A DNA stretch of 64,000 nt from Acanthosepion pharaonis (taxonomy: Eukaryota > Mollusca > Cephalopoda > Sepiida > Sepiidae). The translations under genes were made by a program, and so were the position numbers. Under the pieces are notes generated by a model. That model was not told where the DNA came from and made no database searches. It saw only the letters and a list, made by a program, of their open reading frames with translations. Where the stretch lies: positions 1,280,501 through 1,344,500 of the forward strand of contig CAHIKZ030001780.1 of NCBI GenBank assembly GCA_903632075.3, written 5' to 3'. Below, in pieces: positions 32,340-42,404 of this stretch; position 1 is the stretch's first letter, and every line of letters starts with the position of its first letter.

Positions 32340-32525
32340 AAATGTCTTTGAGAAAGGTATGAATCCAATTTTATTCCCTTTGGTTATGGGTTTCTGAAGA
32401 CTTTCTAAAATAGGCTGGCATCCAGTCTAAGGTTCAACAAACCCATGGTGAAGGTAATAGGAAACCACTCTCCTGTCTTTTCCAAGAGCAATCATAATAA
32501 TTCACAATTTACAGATGTCAAAGAA
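32340..32525 (+). mobile_element. SINE family S3, copy 2 (body)
   Basis: Contains GAGAAAGGTATGAATCCAA, GGCTGGCATCCAGTCTAAGG and AGGAAACCACTCTCCTGTCT, all shared with the copies at 34465-34625 (inverted) and 47795-47985. Confidence 0.65.
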
Positions 32526-32619
32526 GATGTGGAAATCTATGATCGTTTACAGCCTGAAAGAAAAAGTTTGTTTTTTTAATGATCTAGTTGGAATATCCAC
32601 CTATTCAGATTGTCTATGT

Positions 32620-33530
32620 TTATTGCAGTGTGCGTGCGTGTGTGTCTTATGAGTCTTTGACCGGCTTTTTCGACAACTGTGACAGAGAAACCGTTGCTGT
32701 CTGTGTAACTGTGTGTCAGTCATTTCTTTCTCTAATCCCGGAATCGCTTTCCGATGGGGAAGCATAATTAGTTTGTAGATCGGTCAGTGAGTGACAGTTT
32801 CCGAATTCAGAAGAAGGGAAAACTCCGTTGAACGGAAACATTCCACCGACTTTCTGTCACCCTCTCACGTGGATGTGTGTGTGTGTGTGTGTGTGTGTGA
32901 CGCGCGCGGGAACGTGCTTGTAAATGTCTGTTACGTACCGTTCTAAGTCCCTTCCTTACTGTAGCAAGTATAAGGCCGTAGCTATAATATTGACGCAACT
33001 GATTCTAGCGTATTTCTTTCTTTCTCTTATACAAGCAACAGATAGAAAGACTAAAAGATTGAAAGAGAGAAGGAGATCGAAAGAAAACGTTATGAAAAAA
33101 AAGAAAAGAAAAAAGACATTGACCTTGATCCAGTATTTTTTTTCAGCTGTGTGCGTAAAATGTATTTTATTTATATTTGCTTTCTCCGTCACCCTTTAAC
33201 AAGCACACCCCTTCAACTTTTCCCCTGTCACCCTCGCGTACACCTCTAAATCCCCACCAACTCTACTTTCTTGGAAAGGTACAGCGGTTGGAGGGTGGTA
33301 GCCGTTGAACGAGGCTGAGGTGTGGATGACGGTCGGTTGGGGACTGGGTAGAGCCGCTTTCGTCTTTCTCTTATAAAACAAACAAGTCAGGCCTCATTTG
33401 CCGGACATGTGCGACCGACAGTTAACTCTGTCGAGTGTACTGATGTTGTATTGAAGACATTTTTAGTAACTTCTTTTCCGGCCTTCTCTACTTTTAGCTT
33501 TTCCTTCTCTGCTATCCTGAGTAAGTTTTT
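32620..33530 (+). promoter_or_regulatory. CpG-rich block with candidate promoter and first exon
   Basis: CpG dinucleotides are clearly denser here than in the repeat-rich DNA to the left (for example the CGCGCGCGGG area at 32900-32910 and many CGs at 33220-33440). A TATA box TATAAAAC lies at 33372-33379. About 30 bp downstream would place a start near 33400-33410, and a candidate short non-coding exon ends at the splice donor TGA|GTAAGT (GT at 33521). No TE family is recognised from 32530 to 34460. Whether a gene starts here cannot be decided from this sequence alone; the downstream exon was not found. Confidence 0.45.
32874..32900. repeat. (GT)n microsatellite
   Basis: Short GT tract followed by GACGCGCGCGGG. 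Confidence 0.95.
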
Positions 33531-34460
33531 GCTTTATCATTTTTTCCTTTTCACTTTTTAAGAATTTTTTTTTCATAAATGATTTTTAATGTAAACTTTA
33601 ATTTTTTTTTTTACTTTTATTCCTTCTTTCACGCGTACGATTTATACACGCACCTACGTGCATCAGTGTGCAATTGTCATTGGGATGGGTATATACCTAA
33701 TTGCAAAATATGTGCACACATACGCTAAATCAGAAATCTAAGGCTTTTAGTTTTTTATATGCATATTGCATGTTTGTGCATTGTAAGTCGTTAAATTGAA
33801 TGTTACGGTTGTGGTGTGGTGTGTTATTTTATATGATGACTGCGTATGCATTTTATTTTTAATTTATTAAATTGACACTGGTAACCATGAGTGTATGCAT
33901 GCAAATGTGACGTTGTGTCAAACTACACGTGTGTACAAATAGTCGCAAGTCAAGTGCCCTTTTTGTTGACGCTTTGCGTGTGCATCCATAAAATACGTGC
34001 AATCATTGCATATATTTTATGGATGCACACGCAAATGCAAACGGTGTTCCTCATTTTCTTGTGTATCAGCGTTATGCATTCGCGAGGAAGACTGTACACG
34101 CCATACAGGCAAATTGTAAACGCAGCAAAAAAAAAAAATGATTTATTGTACAATGCTCCAGGAGGAGACTTTCAATGCGTATTGTGTGTTCTTCAATTAA
34201 AACCTTTAGGCTTTATCCATCGACAAATGTGTATAACTAGTGTAGTGTACACTAAATTTGTATGTGCTACCACATGTGCATCATTATAATTGTATATGTG
34301 TACACAGTACACTACACGCATTATTGGCGTGTATGTAAATAACATTAACATTTTCTTCGTTTTTTATGTAGTTTTTTTTTTTTTCCAAGTTTGCCTGAAA
34401 ACACACAATAACGACTTCAGGTTTGTTTAAATAAACTCTTCTCTTTGAAATGTCATGTTC
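33530..34460. other. Low-repeat region, possible intron or regulatory DNA
   Basis: T-rich just after the candidate donor, then moderately CpG-rich with many ACGTG/CACGT-type words. A 132-codon plus-strand frame (33891-34289) spans the palindrome at 33973-34035 and has no recognisable domain, so I do not call it a gene. Confidence 0.4.
33973..34035. repeat. 63-bp near-perfect palindrome
   Basis: Arms 33973-34003 and 34005-34035 around a single central C (34004). 29 of 31 positions pair; the two mismatches are adjacent and look like CG to TA changes. The outer parts read TTTGCGTGTGCATCCATAAA. No TE terminus or TA target duplication flanks it. Confidence 0.95.
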
Positions 34461-34464
34461 TTTC

Positions 34465-34625
34465 AGGCGATCATGACTCTCCACAAATCAATTTTCTTTT
34501 ATTATCTCTGAATTTCCATGAATTCTCAGGAAATATCGTGGAGTGGTTTCCTGTTGCCTTCTTGACGGTTTCAGTTTTCCTTAGGCTGGTTGCCAACCAA
34601 GGCTAGAGATTTAAGTTACCCATAG
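34465..34625 (-). mobile_element. SINE family S3, copy 3 (inverted)
   Basis: Minus strand carries GGCAACCAGCCTAAGGAAAA and GGCAACAGGAAACCACTCCA, matching the copies at 32340-32525 and 47795-47985. Confidence 0.7.
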
Positions 34626-34629
34626 ATGC

Positions 34630-36080
34630 GAAGGAAGAAACGGATTACATTTCACAAGGACATTTATGCGAAAGTGAACGCAACAAGCTCTTAGGTTTTG
34701 AATTTATTTTGAAATTTCTCTTCAGTGAAAAAAAAGTTCTCCCAAGAATCGTTAATTAATCAGTTTTATATTCTCTACGAGAAATTAACTTCGATTTTTA
34801 TGTTTACTTTTAGTTGGTTTATTTTCCTCAGCGATTGACCACGTTCGTTTTATTTACCCGTTGCACAAAAAAAAGTTGTTTTTTCCGTTTGACTTAAAAA
34901 AAAGAAAAATATTACTCCATTGTTTATTATTATTATTAATTACTCATCAAAACAGCTTTTTTTTCAGTGTCTCTGTAATTTCGTCTTAAACAAGTTTTTC
35001 TTTCTTTTCTTTCATTATCTTTCTGATTTAATGAAATTCATTTACACATGTCACTAAAACAATTAAGTGCGTCATTTTGTTGTCATTTCGAAAGAAATAT
35101 CTTCACGCACAGCTGAATAGATAGAGTGATCGTTTTCCTTCTTTCTTTCTTTCTTTCTTTCTTTCTTTTTTTTCATTTTATATTTCTATGTGTTGTCTGT
35201 GTAAATATGTTAGCATCTGTGTGTGTGTGTGTGTGTGTGCAAGTGTGTGTGTGTAAAGTGTGTGTGTGTAAACTGTTTTCACACGGCATTTTGAATGTGA
35301 CGCGTTATAACGAAATGCCAGGAGGAGCAGGTCGAGGAGGGTAAAAGAAATAAACAGGGATTTTTTTTTTTTTTTTAATTCATACTGGAAAATACTTTCG
35401 GCTTTAAGGGTATATAAACTTGGCTTATGCAAAAGACGCGTTTGCACAAATAAATAAATATTACAAACCAATACTGATTTGGTTTTTATGTGAGTCATAG
35501 TCGCTGGATGGAAGTTATAAGCGGTTTTTTTTTTGTTTTGTTTTTTTTTTTAATTCATTGCTTGCAGATATTTTCATAAGTTACTTTTGTTTTTTAAGTA
35601 TTTTTTAATTAATTTTTTTCATTATTATTATTTTCCATTAAAAATACGATTTACACGTTCTGATGTTGATTAAGTAAAAAAAAGTAGCATCCTTTCTGCA
35701 TAGGGCCGTGTATTGTAGTGTTCATAATACCAACCAGTGCCTTAGTGTTACTGTTGGAGTGTTGACTGTTGACTGTTGACTGTTTTGGGGTCATTACAAA
35801 GCAAGTGCTCGTTCAGTGTAGATTCGGGTCCCTTTTTTAATTTTATTTTAGAGTCTGTTGAAAAAGAAGTTTTTTACGATAAAAAATTTTAAAAAAAATA
35901 CCTTGTTGAAATAAATACCATACGGATTTTGTCGCGTGGATAAAAAAACTGAGACAGTACACGTGCCTAAATATTGTAGTAAAAAAGAAAACTAGGTATC
36001 TACTTGACTACTTTTGGTTTAATAATGACGTCGGTAGGTATGATGAATGCCAAAGAGCATTGTAACATTTTCCTTTTCTA
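34630..36080. other. AT-rich low-repeat region with microsatellites
   Basis: (CTTT)n at 35136-35168, (GT)n at about 35216-35240 and 35245-35270, and a GTTGACT triple repeat at 35760-35782. No gene recognised. Confidence 0.5.
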
Positions 36081-36084
36081 TCAC

Positions 36085-36275
36085 TTCTTCCTCTTCTTTC
36101 TTCTTCTTCTTCTTCTTCTTCTTCTTCTTCTTCTTCTTCTTCTTCTTCTTCTTCCTCCTCCTCCTCTTCTTCTTCCTCCTCCTCTCTCGCCTCTTCTTCC
36201 TCCTTCCCCCTTTTCTTCTAATTCTTCTCCTTCCTCCTCCTCTCCCTCATTTCTTCTTCTTCTTCTTCTTCTTGG
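36085..36275. repeat. (CTT)n / polypyrimidine tract
   Basis: About 190 bp of CTT units, pure at 36098-36153, then CCT/CTC variants. Long Leu/Phe/Ser and Arg/Glu frames here are artefacts of the trinucleotide repeat. Confidence 0.97.
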
Positions 36276-36279
36276 TCTA

Positions 36280-36640
36280 TGAGTATCATCATTTATGCCT
36301 TCTTTTTTACGGTTTTTCGTTTTCCACCCGGGTGATCTCAATCAAGACGTACGACTTCAAACAGATAACAAACACCTTTCGCAGAATATCTTTTGATTGA
36401 TTGATTCTTTTTCTACGGTTTATCAACCCTTCGCAGGTTATTTAAAGCCAGAAAATATTTTAGATTGTAACATTTTTTTACATAATGCTTTATGAGTGAT
36501 ACAAAGCTTCTAATTAATTAACCCATAGCATGGGGGAGAAGAGGTTGATTCAGACCTTTACCAAGCGTATTTGCACGTAAGTGAATAATGAAACCAACTA
36601 GGCTCTCTAATTAACAAAGCCGAGCCATTATTCATTACAC
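36280..36640. other. Unassigned sequence
   Basis: No gene recognised. Confidence 0.4.
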
Positions 36641-36654
36641 CATCCGCACATCCA

Positions 36655-36735
36655 AATTTACAGCACCTGATATTCCTAATTGGTCACCCATGTAGGTTCT
36701 AACCAGGTTCGACGTTGCTTAACTTCGGTTATCAT
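36655..36735 (-). repeat. 5S rRNA-derived fragment
   Basis: On the minus strand 'GAAGTTAAGCAACGTCGAAC' followed by CTGGTTAGAACCTACATGGG and TGACCAATTAGGAATA covers the 5S internal promoter and 3' half. It is a single copy and degraded in the box C part. Position close to a LINE 3' end. Confidence 0.8.
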
Positions 36736-36867
36736 AGCAGAATATTTTCAGAGCCAAGTAACGAAGAATCAAGCGATGGGGTACCAGTTTTTATTTCTTG
36801 ACGATATGCATGAAAATACAGATGAACTCGCTTATTTTGCGATTTAGCAGTAACAGAATAACGACCG

Positions 36868-36905
36868 GTATTATTATTATTATTATTATTTATTATTATT
36901 ATTTT
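36868..36905. repeat. (ATT)n microsatellite, LINE 3' tail
   Basis: About twelve ATT units with one interruption, exactly at the 3' end of the minus-strand LINE. The same junction recurs at 38177 and 47528. Confidence 0.95.
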
Positions 36906-37920
36906 ATTTCCTTTGATTTCTAGGGTGTACACATTTTTCCAGGTCCTGCCCAGACACCTAAGGTTAGAAATGGCATCATGACATTTTCCAATGACCAATT
37001 AAAAAAAAAAATAACAAAAATCACAAACATATTTTACATGGATAATGCCCTTCGTAAGGTCTGGGCTGTACTCGTGAGAACAATTTTTTGTATTTCTTTA
37101 AAGTATGGTCTTCCAGTAATCCCTTCAATTAGTCTACTGGAATATTTTCCAACCAATCCAAGGGTTCCAACTACAACAGGGATTGTTGATGTTCCCATGT
37201 GTCACATTTTTGAGATTTCGATTTCAAGGTCCTTGTATTTTGATAGCTGTTTGAATATCTTCAAAGATACACTGCAGTCTGCAGGAACTGCCATATCAAT
37301 AAGGAGGCACTTTTTTGTTTGCAGTCTATCATAACAATGTCTGGGCGGTTAGCTTCGATTGTTCTATCAGTGTGTATTGTGTAGTCCCATAGAATTGTAA
37401 CAGGTCCTATCTCCGTAACCGGGTCTGGGTGGTGTTCATACCATTTTCTTTCAGTTTCCTTCCCGTAGAAGTTGCAGATTTTCCAGTGCAGATGTTGGCC
37501 CACTCTGCCATGCCAGGTTTTATACTCAGTGGGTGCCAATATCGTGCAACCTGATACAAGATTATCAATTGTTTCTGGATATTTATCACATAATCTGCAT
37601 TTTGGGCTAACACAATATTTTAGTATGTGTGCTTGATAATTTCTAGTTAACAAGCATTAGTCTTGTGCAGCAAGGATAAAACCTTCAGTTTCAGCTTTCA
37701 ACCCTGCACTGATGGGTACGGGGTTTGTCTACATCAGCTTGTTTGGCAGAGTAATGCGTCATGAAGTAGTTTATCTTGCCATTTTTTCTGTATCTGGTCG
37801 GTTGCATTTGTCTTTGTTTTCTTTTTTTTAAGTATTTTGCAGCTTCAGTCGGTGTATTGTGGTTTACTTGTATTTCTGCACCCATTTGAAACTCCATTTT
37901 GAAATTGTTGGCTTCCTTTA
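36868..37920 (-). pseudogene. LINE with (AAT)n tail, copy A (C-terminus and 3' end)
   Basis: On the minus strand: 'LKAETEGFILAAQD' (with a stop after), then 'TRNYQAHILKYCVSPKCRLC' and 'ETIDNLVSGC' (a CxxC...C zinc-knuckle-like motif). Next are 'KWYEHHPDPVTEIGPVTILW' (family KWYEHHP.AVTE...ILWD) and 'IHTDRTIEANRPDIVMID'. After a frameshift near 37290 come 'SKYKDLEIEISKMCHMG', 'VVVGTLGLVGKYS' and 'LTSTAQTLRRALSM' ending at a stop at 37034-37036. A 3' UTR and an (AAT)n tail (36868-36905) close the element. The RT is missing upstream: the copy is 5'-truncated and joins copy B at about 37920. Confidence 0.85.
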
Positions 37921-37929
37921 TTACGGACT

Positions 37930-38168
37930 AAAGACGCTTACTACTTTCATGTTCTTTGATACATATTCTGCCTGCGTGTATTGTAAAGTCCCATAAAATG
38001 TGTACAGATCCTATGTCCGTAACCGGTTCTGGTGATATCCATACCATTTTCCCGTCCGTAAAAGTTGCATATTTCTCAGCGCAGATATTGGTCCACTCTA
38101 TCATGCCGACTTTTATATTCTGATTGAGCTAACACCGTGCAACCTGATACAATTGTTTCTGGATATTT
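37930..38168 (-). pseudogene. LINE with (AAT)n tail, copy B (internal C-terminal piece)
   Basis: About 235 bp duplicating the 'KYPETID...ILWDFTIH' region of copy A (37370-37600) with about 20 percent differences by eye. Its 5' side on the minus strand begins exactly at the (AAT)n tail of copy C, inside the codons for YPETI. So it is a separate, 5'-truncated copy inserted at or templated from that tail. Confidence 0.8.
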
Positions 38169-38176
38169 ATTACAGA

Positions 38177-38217
<41 letters not shown>
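38169..38217. repeat. (ATT)n microsatellite, tail of LINE copy C
   Basis: About fourteen ATT units. Confidence 0.95.
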
Positions 38218-40330
38218 GTTTCGATTTCTAGTATGCTCACACTACCTACTAAGTCAGCGGGGAAACCCAAGTGGAGTATTGTAATGGCTGCATTTCATAA
38301 TTTGTTTTTCCAACTCCCATAACATCACTAGCGTTACATGAATAGAGTTCTTCTTAGTGTGTGGACTGTACTTATCAAGATAATATCGAATGCCTTACGG
38401 TAATCTATCCAGGCAGTACTGAGATTTTTCTTTATACTGAAACAGTTTTTGAAGGCCATCCTATTAATTAGTAATTGGTCTTTACATCCGTAAGAGTCAC
38501 GTTTGCACCCTTTTTGTTCAAGAGGTAGGATGTCATTTTTTCTAAGAAGGAATATATCTGATTTGTCAGAACAGATGTCATGTCTGTAAGTAGTGGGACG
38601 ACATGTAATTAGTCTGTAGTTTTTTTTTTGGGGGGGGGACTTTTGTGTCACAATTCTTGGGTAGAAAGAAGGTAATTCCTTTGGTTACACATTGCGGAAT
38701 TTTAGCAGAATCATTGACCATTTCTTGAAGTTCTTTGGCTAGTTTTTTGTGTGCTGTATTTAGACAATAGAACCAAAAGTTAAGAACTTTATCCGGGAGA
38801 TTTCCAGTTGTGTTTTTTTTTTTCCAGTGCATATTCAACATCTGTTATTTCCGTCCATACTTGTTATAGTTCTTTTTTTTTCCGTTTTTCTCCCTCTTGC
38901 GTAATCCAATTTGTTTCTTTGTTATGTTCTTTAGGGCAAGCACATATTTTTTCCCATAACAGTATAACCTTTTCTATTTTTTTTTTTTTACACTTCAATT
39001 TTTTGTTTGCCTATTTCGCTGTAAAATTTCTTCGCATTGGTTTCAAAGATCTTGTTCTGTCTGTAGAATCTTGATCATTCTTTATAACGTCTGATTCTTT
39101 GAGCCTTAAGCTGTATTGTTTTCTTTGTTTTTTCTTTAGCTGATAGGAATTCATTTTCATTCCTAATTTTGTATTTTCTTTTGAATTTTCTGACTTTTCT
39201 AACCCTTACATTTGTTCCTCTTGCCAGTTCATTGAGTACAGATAATTCACTTCTAAGTTCAATTTCTTTCTATTTTTCTTTTCCAATGTAGATCTTCATG
39301 TCTCTGAGACTGCCTTTTTTTTACTTTGATGTTTCATTTTTTACTTGTTGCTATTGCTGATGCATAAATTGTTTCATTATATGTGGCTCTACTTCATTCA
39401 GAATTAATCTGCAGTGCTGCATTGTAGAGTTTAATACTTTTGAGGTTCCGCTTTGTTGGTTGTAATTTTGGGAGTTATTCTCGTTCGTTCATTTCAATAT
39501 TTTCTACCTAAATTATATGTCTCATGATTTCTTCCTTGACTTCTTGTATACTAATCTTGTTTTCCGTAAAATAATTCGGTTCAGTGTGTTTTGAACTCGT
39601 TTTATTTCACGCCTTTCCTTTTCTTCTAAACTTTCAGAATTATCTTCACAGTGATTAGTGTGTATCTCAGTTTCTTGATTATGATCCGTCGTTTGTTTGA
39701 TGTTAGTACTTTTTTTTATGTCCACTTCTGGTTCTCTTGCATGTTCTGGGGATTCACCAGTTCTGGTTGCAGTTCTTTTTAATTCTTTAATTTCAGCATC
39801 TGTCAATCGCTTATTCTTCATGGTCTACTTTCTTACATTGGCTAGTTTATTTTCGTCAATGTACTTTCTAATTGCTGGTCCAAACTTTTCTCGCCAAATG
39901 CCATATGTTTGGTGAGTGATGCTTTTCTGATGTCTGTGGAACACTTCATAGAATGCAGTCATAACGCTTTTGTACTCCTCGCGAGACCATTTTGCCTTTT
40001 CTTTCTTTAAATAAATGGTTATGGGTCTAGTTGAAGAATTCGCAGGTCTACCATTGGGATTATCCCGGTTGTGGTAACCTGAAGATTCATTATTTGTGTA
40101 GGAGTTTGTTCCTCAGGTAGGTTACCTCCTGAGGGACGTGATCCCTGTTTATCCGCTGGAAGAGCCATACTAGAATTTTTTGGTTTGACTATTAATTCTC
40201 GTATTGTTGTTCCTACGAGTGACGCATTGGTCCAAAAGTCTACCAAGTTGCCCGGCACACTGGGTCTTTTACAAACAAGGTTCCGAAGCCTGTAGGCGAT
40301 CGTTCGCGACCTCATAACGCAGCACCCATC
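38218..40330 (-). pseudogene. LINE with (AAT)n tail, copy C (N-terminus to RT, internal deletion)
   Basis: Read on the minus strand. Near 40200-40020 lies an N-terminal region, then a Myb-like segment 'KWSREEYKSVMTAFYEVFHR' (about 39985-39925) followed by 'WREKFGPAIRKYIDENKLAN'. Next is a charged segment 'KNKRLTDAEIKELKRTATRT' (39821 down), a decayed middle, and RT motifs 'KGITFFLPKNCDTK', 'NYRLITCRPT', 'KGCKRDSYGCKDQLLIN' and 'LSTAWIDYRKAFD' (the first catalytic Asp block, Y.KAFD). There the protein jumps in frame to 'STVHTLRRTLFM', the very C-terminus, with stop at 38334-38336. So the YADD catalytic core and most of the C-terminal domain are deleted. A poly-G/T slip at 38620-38640 breaks the RT frame. 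Confidence 0.85.
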
Positions 40331-40510
40331 AACTCCTCAGCACAATTAATACCTTGAGTTTCAGGTTGTTGATCTAATTTTTCGTTCTCTTTGTTTTTTA
40401 ATTGACCATACTAAGTTTTAACTTAATATAAAGCGCAAAGATCACTACCAGAGGAAAGGTCAGGTGGACATCTATTGGGGGTTATCACGAGAAAAGATAA
40501 AAATGAAAAA
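40330..40510 (-). other. Likely 5' flank of LINE copy C
   Basis: Continuous with the minus-strand LINE to its left and ending at an (ATT)n tract. No coding sequence seen. Probably LINE 5' UTR, by position only. Confidence 0.4.
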
Positions 40511-40540
40511 TTATTATTATTATTATTATTATTATTAGGT
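40511..40540. repeat. (ATT)n microsatellite
   Basis: Nine to ten ATT units. The non-repetitive, CpG-containing sequence to its right (40541-40800) may be the 3' end of another (AAT)n-tailed minus-strand element. Confidence 0.9.
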
Positions 40541-41485
40541 GAGAGAGTAGGACGTCATCAGAATGACGGCTGGCGTACAAGCCCAATAGACTCATCATGT
40601 CACCTAGTCCGATAAAAGTATACTAGGTACATGCAATACAGACAAATGTGCACAATGCAGTGAGAGGTTTTGATAAAACTAGAAAATAACCTTGCAGAAC
40701 TAACTGTCGGTCGCGTAACCAAGTCTGCTCAGACGACCATGACTGAGGATGTCCTCACGTGACTTGTTCTCAAATCGACTTGGCTGCCTCATCCTTCAAA
40801 CTTAAAAAAAAAACTTAAAACGACACTCAGCCATGATTCACTCCCACTATTCCCGATTATAATCTCTGAATAACAGAGATGTTCAGTGTGTCCTCAACGC
40901 TAACAGAGATGTTCAGTGTGTCCTCAACGCTAACAGAGATGTTCAGTGTGTCATTCCCTACTCAACTGGTTCGTTAAGTTCAGACAAAAATTTAATAAAT
41001 GCAATGTCGATCGTTATCTACTGTTTTCCTGATTACTCTTCTATTGTTCTCGCTCCTCGGTAATACTTCTGTTTTGCCATTCTTTCACATCAAGTGACTA
41101 AAACCTTGGGTCTTAGTGGTTTTACTTTCGATGGAGGGATTCCGACTAAAAAGAAACAAGAAAAAACAAGCCAATCTCTATTGTACTGTGCAGACCATCT
41201 TCTTTATTCACCAAAACAAAACAACACCTCTAATCAATGAAGATGAGAAACCATGAGATGAGAACCATCCACACCTAGTCAGAGCATTCGACATCATCAT
41301 TGTTATTTTTCTTTTTAATTTTAACGACAAATTTCATTTTCTCTTCTTTCGAAAATACTGGAGAATATAATTTGGTAGCACTTCCTTGTGTAATTTCTTT
41401 TCATTTTATTCTGTTTATATTTTATTTATTTATTTATTTATTACGGGAAGAGAGTTTATGTCTGTTCGTTTCATCTTCAGCCTTT
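40541..41485. other. Unassigned sequence with 30-bp triple repeat
   Basis: No gene recognised. Contains the 30-bp repeat annotated separately. Confidence 0.4.
40871..40951 (+). repeat. 30-bp tandem repeat, 2.7 copies
   Basis: TAACAGAGATGTTCAGTGTG plus TCCTCAACGC, repeated exactly at 40871, 40901 and 40931 (the last partial). Copies are identical, so the duplication is recent or an assembly slip. Confidence 0.98.
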
Positions 41486-41489
41486 TCTT

Positions 41490-41605
41490 TTTAATCATTT
41501 CACCCCAAACAAGTCAATAATAAAAGAAAGAAAAAAAGAAAAAAAAAGCCATTAGGATGAAAGGGGCAACTGGGAGTGAAAGCAACTGAGAGGACAATAT
41601 CGGGG
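41490..41605 (-). mobile_element. LINE 3' end, family J2, copy 2 (tail)
   Basis: TAATCATTTCACCCC and the AAAGCCATTAGGATGAAAGG segment match the left end of the J2 copy at 18585. Confidence 0.55.
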
Positions 41606-41609
41606 CGGG

Positions 41610-42240
41610 GGGTGGTTACGTGTGTGTGGGTGTTACTTTGTGTCTGTTTTATGTCTGGGTACCCGGATATGTATGCAAAAAGAAAAGAAAATGAACAGTT
41701 TTCTTTTTTCTATTTTTATTTTGTTTCCTTTGTTGTGTGGTGGACTTGCCGGCATAGTTCAAGTATTAAAACAACCTTAGTTACATGACTTCTCAATCAC
41801 AGTAGAACAGAAATTCTGAGTTTAGTTATATAAACTCTGAAGTGACAAACCTTTTAATCTACCGTCCTGATTGATAAATGCATTTCTGTGATATATTAAA
41901 CTTAAAAAATAATAGTTGTTTCAAATAAAAAATTCCTCAAATAAAGTTTCAGAAAAGTATATTTTATTTTTGGAATATTTTTTAATAAAGAGATTTACGT
42001 TTTTATATATAGCCCTTTTGATAAAAACGGCGCTAATTTAAAAAAAAATTTAGAAATTGAAAAAAAAATTCCTTCTAATCAATTTAAATTAGTTTTGGGA
42101 TCGTCATTTGTTTATTGGGTATATTAATTAAATTTAATCTCTCAGGTTGAAATTAAAACTAAAGTAAAAGCTTCAAGAAAGATTTTTCATTATTAAAAAT
42201 TCATTAAACGTTAAGTAGGCATCGCATTTTTGTGGACTGT
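41610..42240. other. Unassigned AT-rich sequence
   Basis: No gene recognised. Confidence 0.4.
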
Positions 42241-42243
42241 CCT

Positions 42244-42395
42244 ATTTCACAATAAAAATTGTTCAATTTGAATGATACTTACTTCAAATATTTTAATGAA
42301 CATTGTCTAACTAAACATAAAGCAAAATTGAGAAACATTGTTTTTATGTACTTTTATTGCCAATTTTCGAATTTAACTGTGTGCAAAAGTATTTA
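42244..42395 (+). repeat. Long inverted repeat, left arm (Tc1 locus)
   Basis: About 150 bp, an inverted copy of 46144-46296 with very few differences by eye (for example 'AAGCAAAATTGAGAAACATT'). The inner end carries the Tc1-like terminus 'ACTGTGTGCAAAAGTATTTA'. Confidence 0.9.
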
Positions 42396-42404
42396 GGATT
42401 GCTA

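Noticed and set aside
33891..34289. 132-codon plus-strand frame in the CpG-rich region
   Set aside because: It reads through the 63-bp palindrome, has no domain or signal, and contains a poly-A run. Likely chance; kept only as context for the palindrome.
36004..36400. Long Leu/Phe and Arg/Glu frames
   Set aside because: Produced by the (CTT)n tract in all frames; no non-repeat coding sequence around them.
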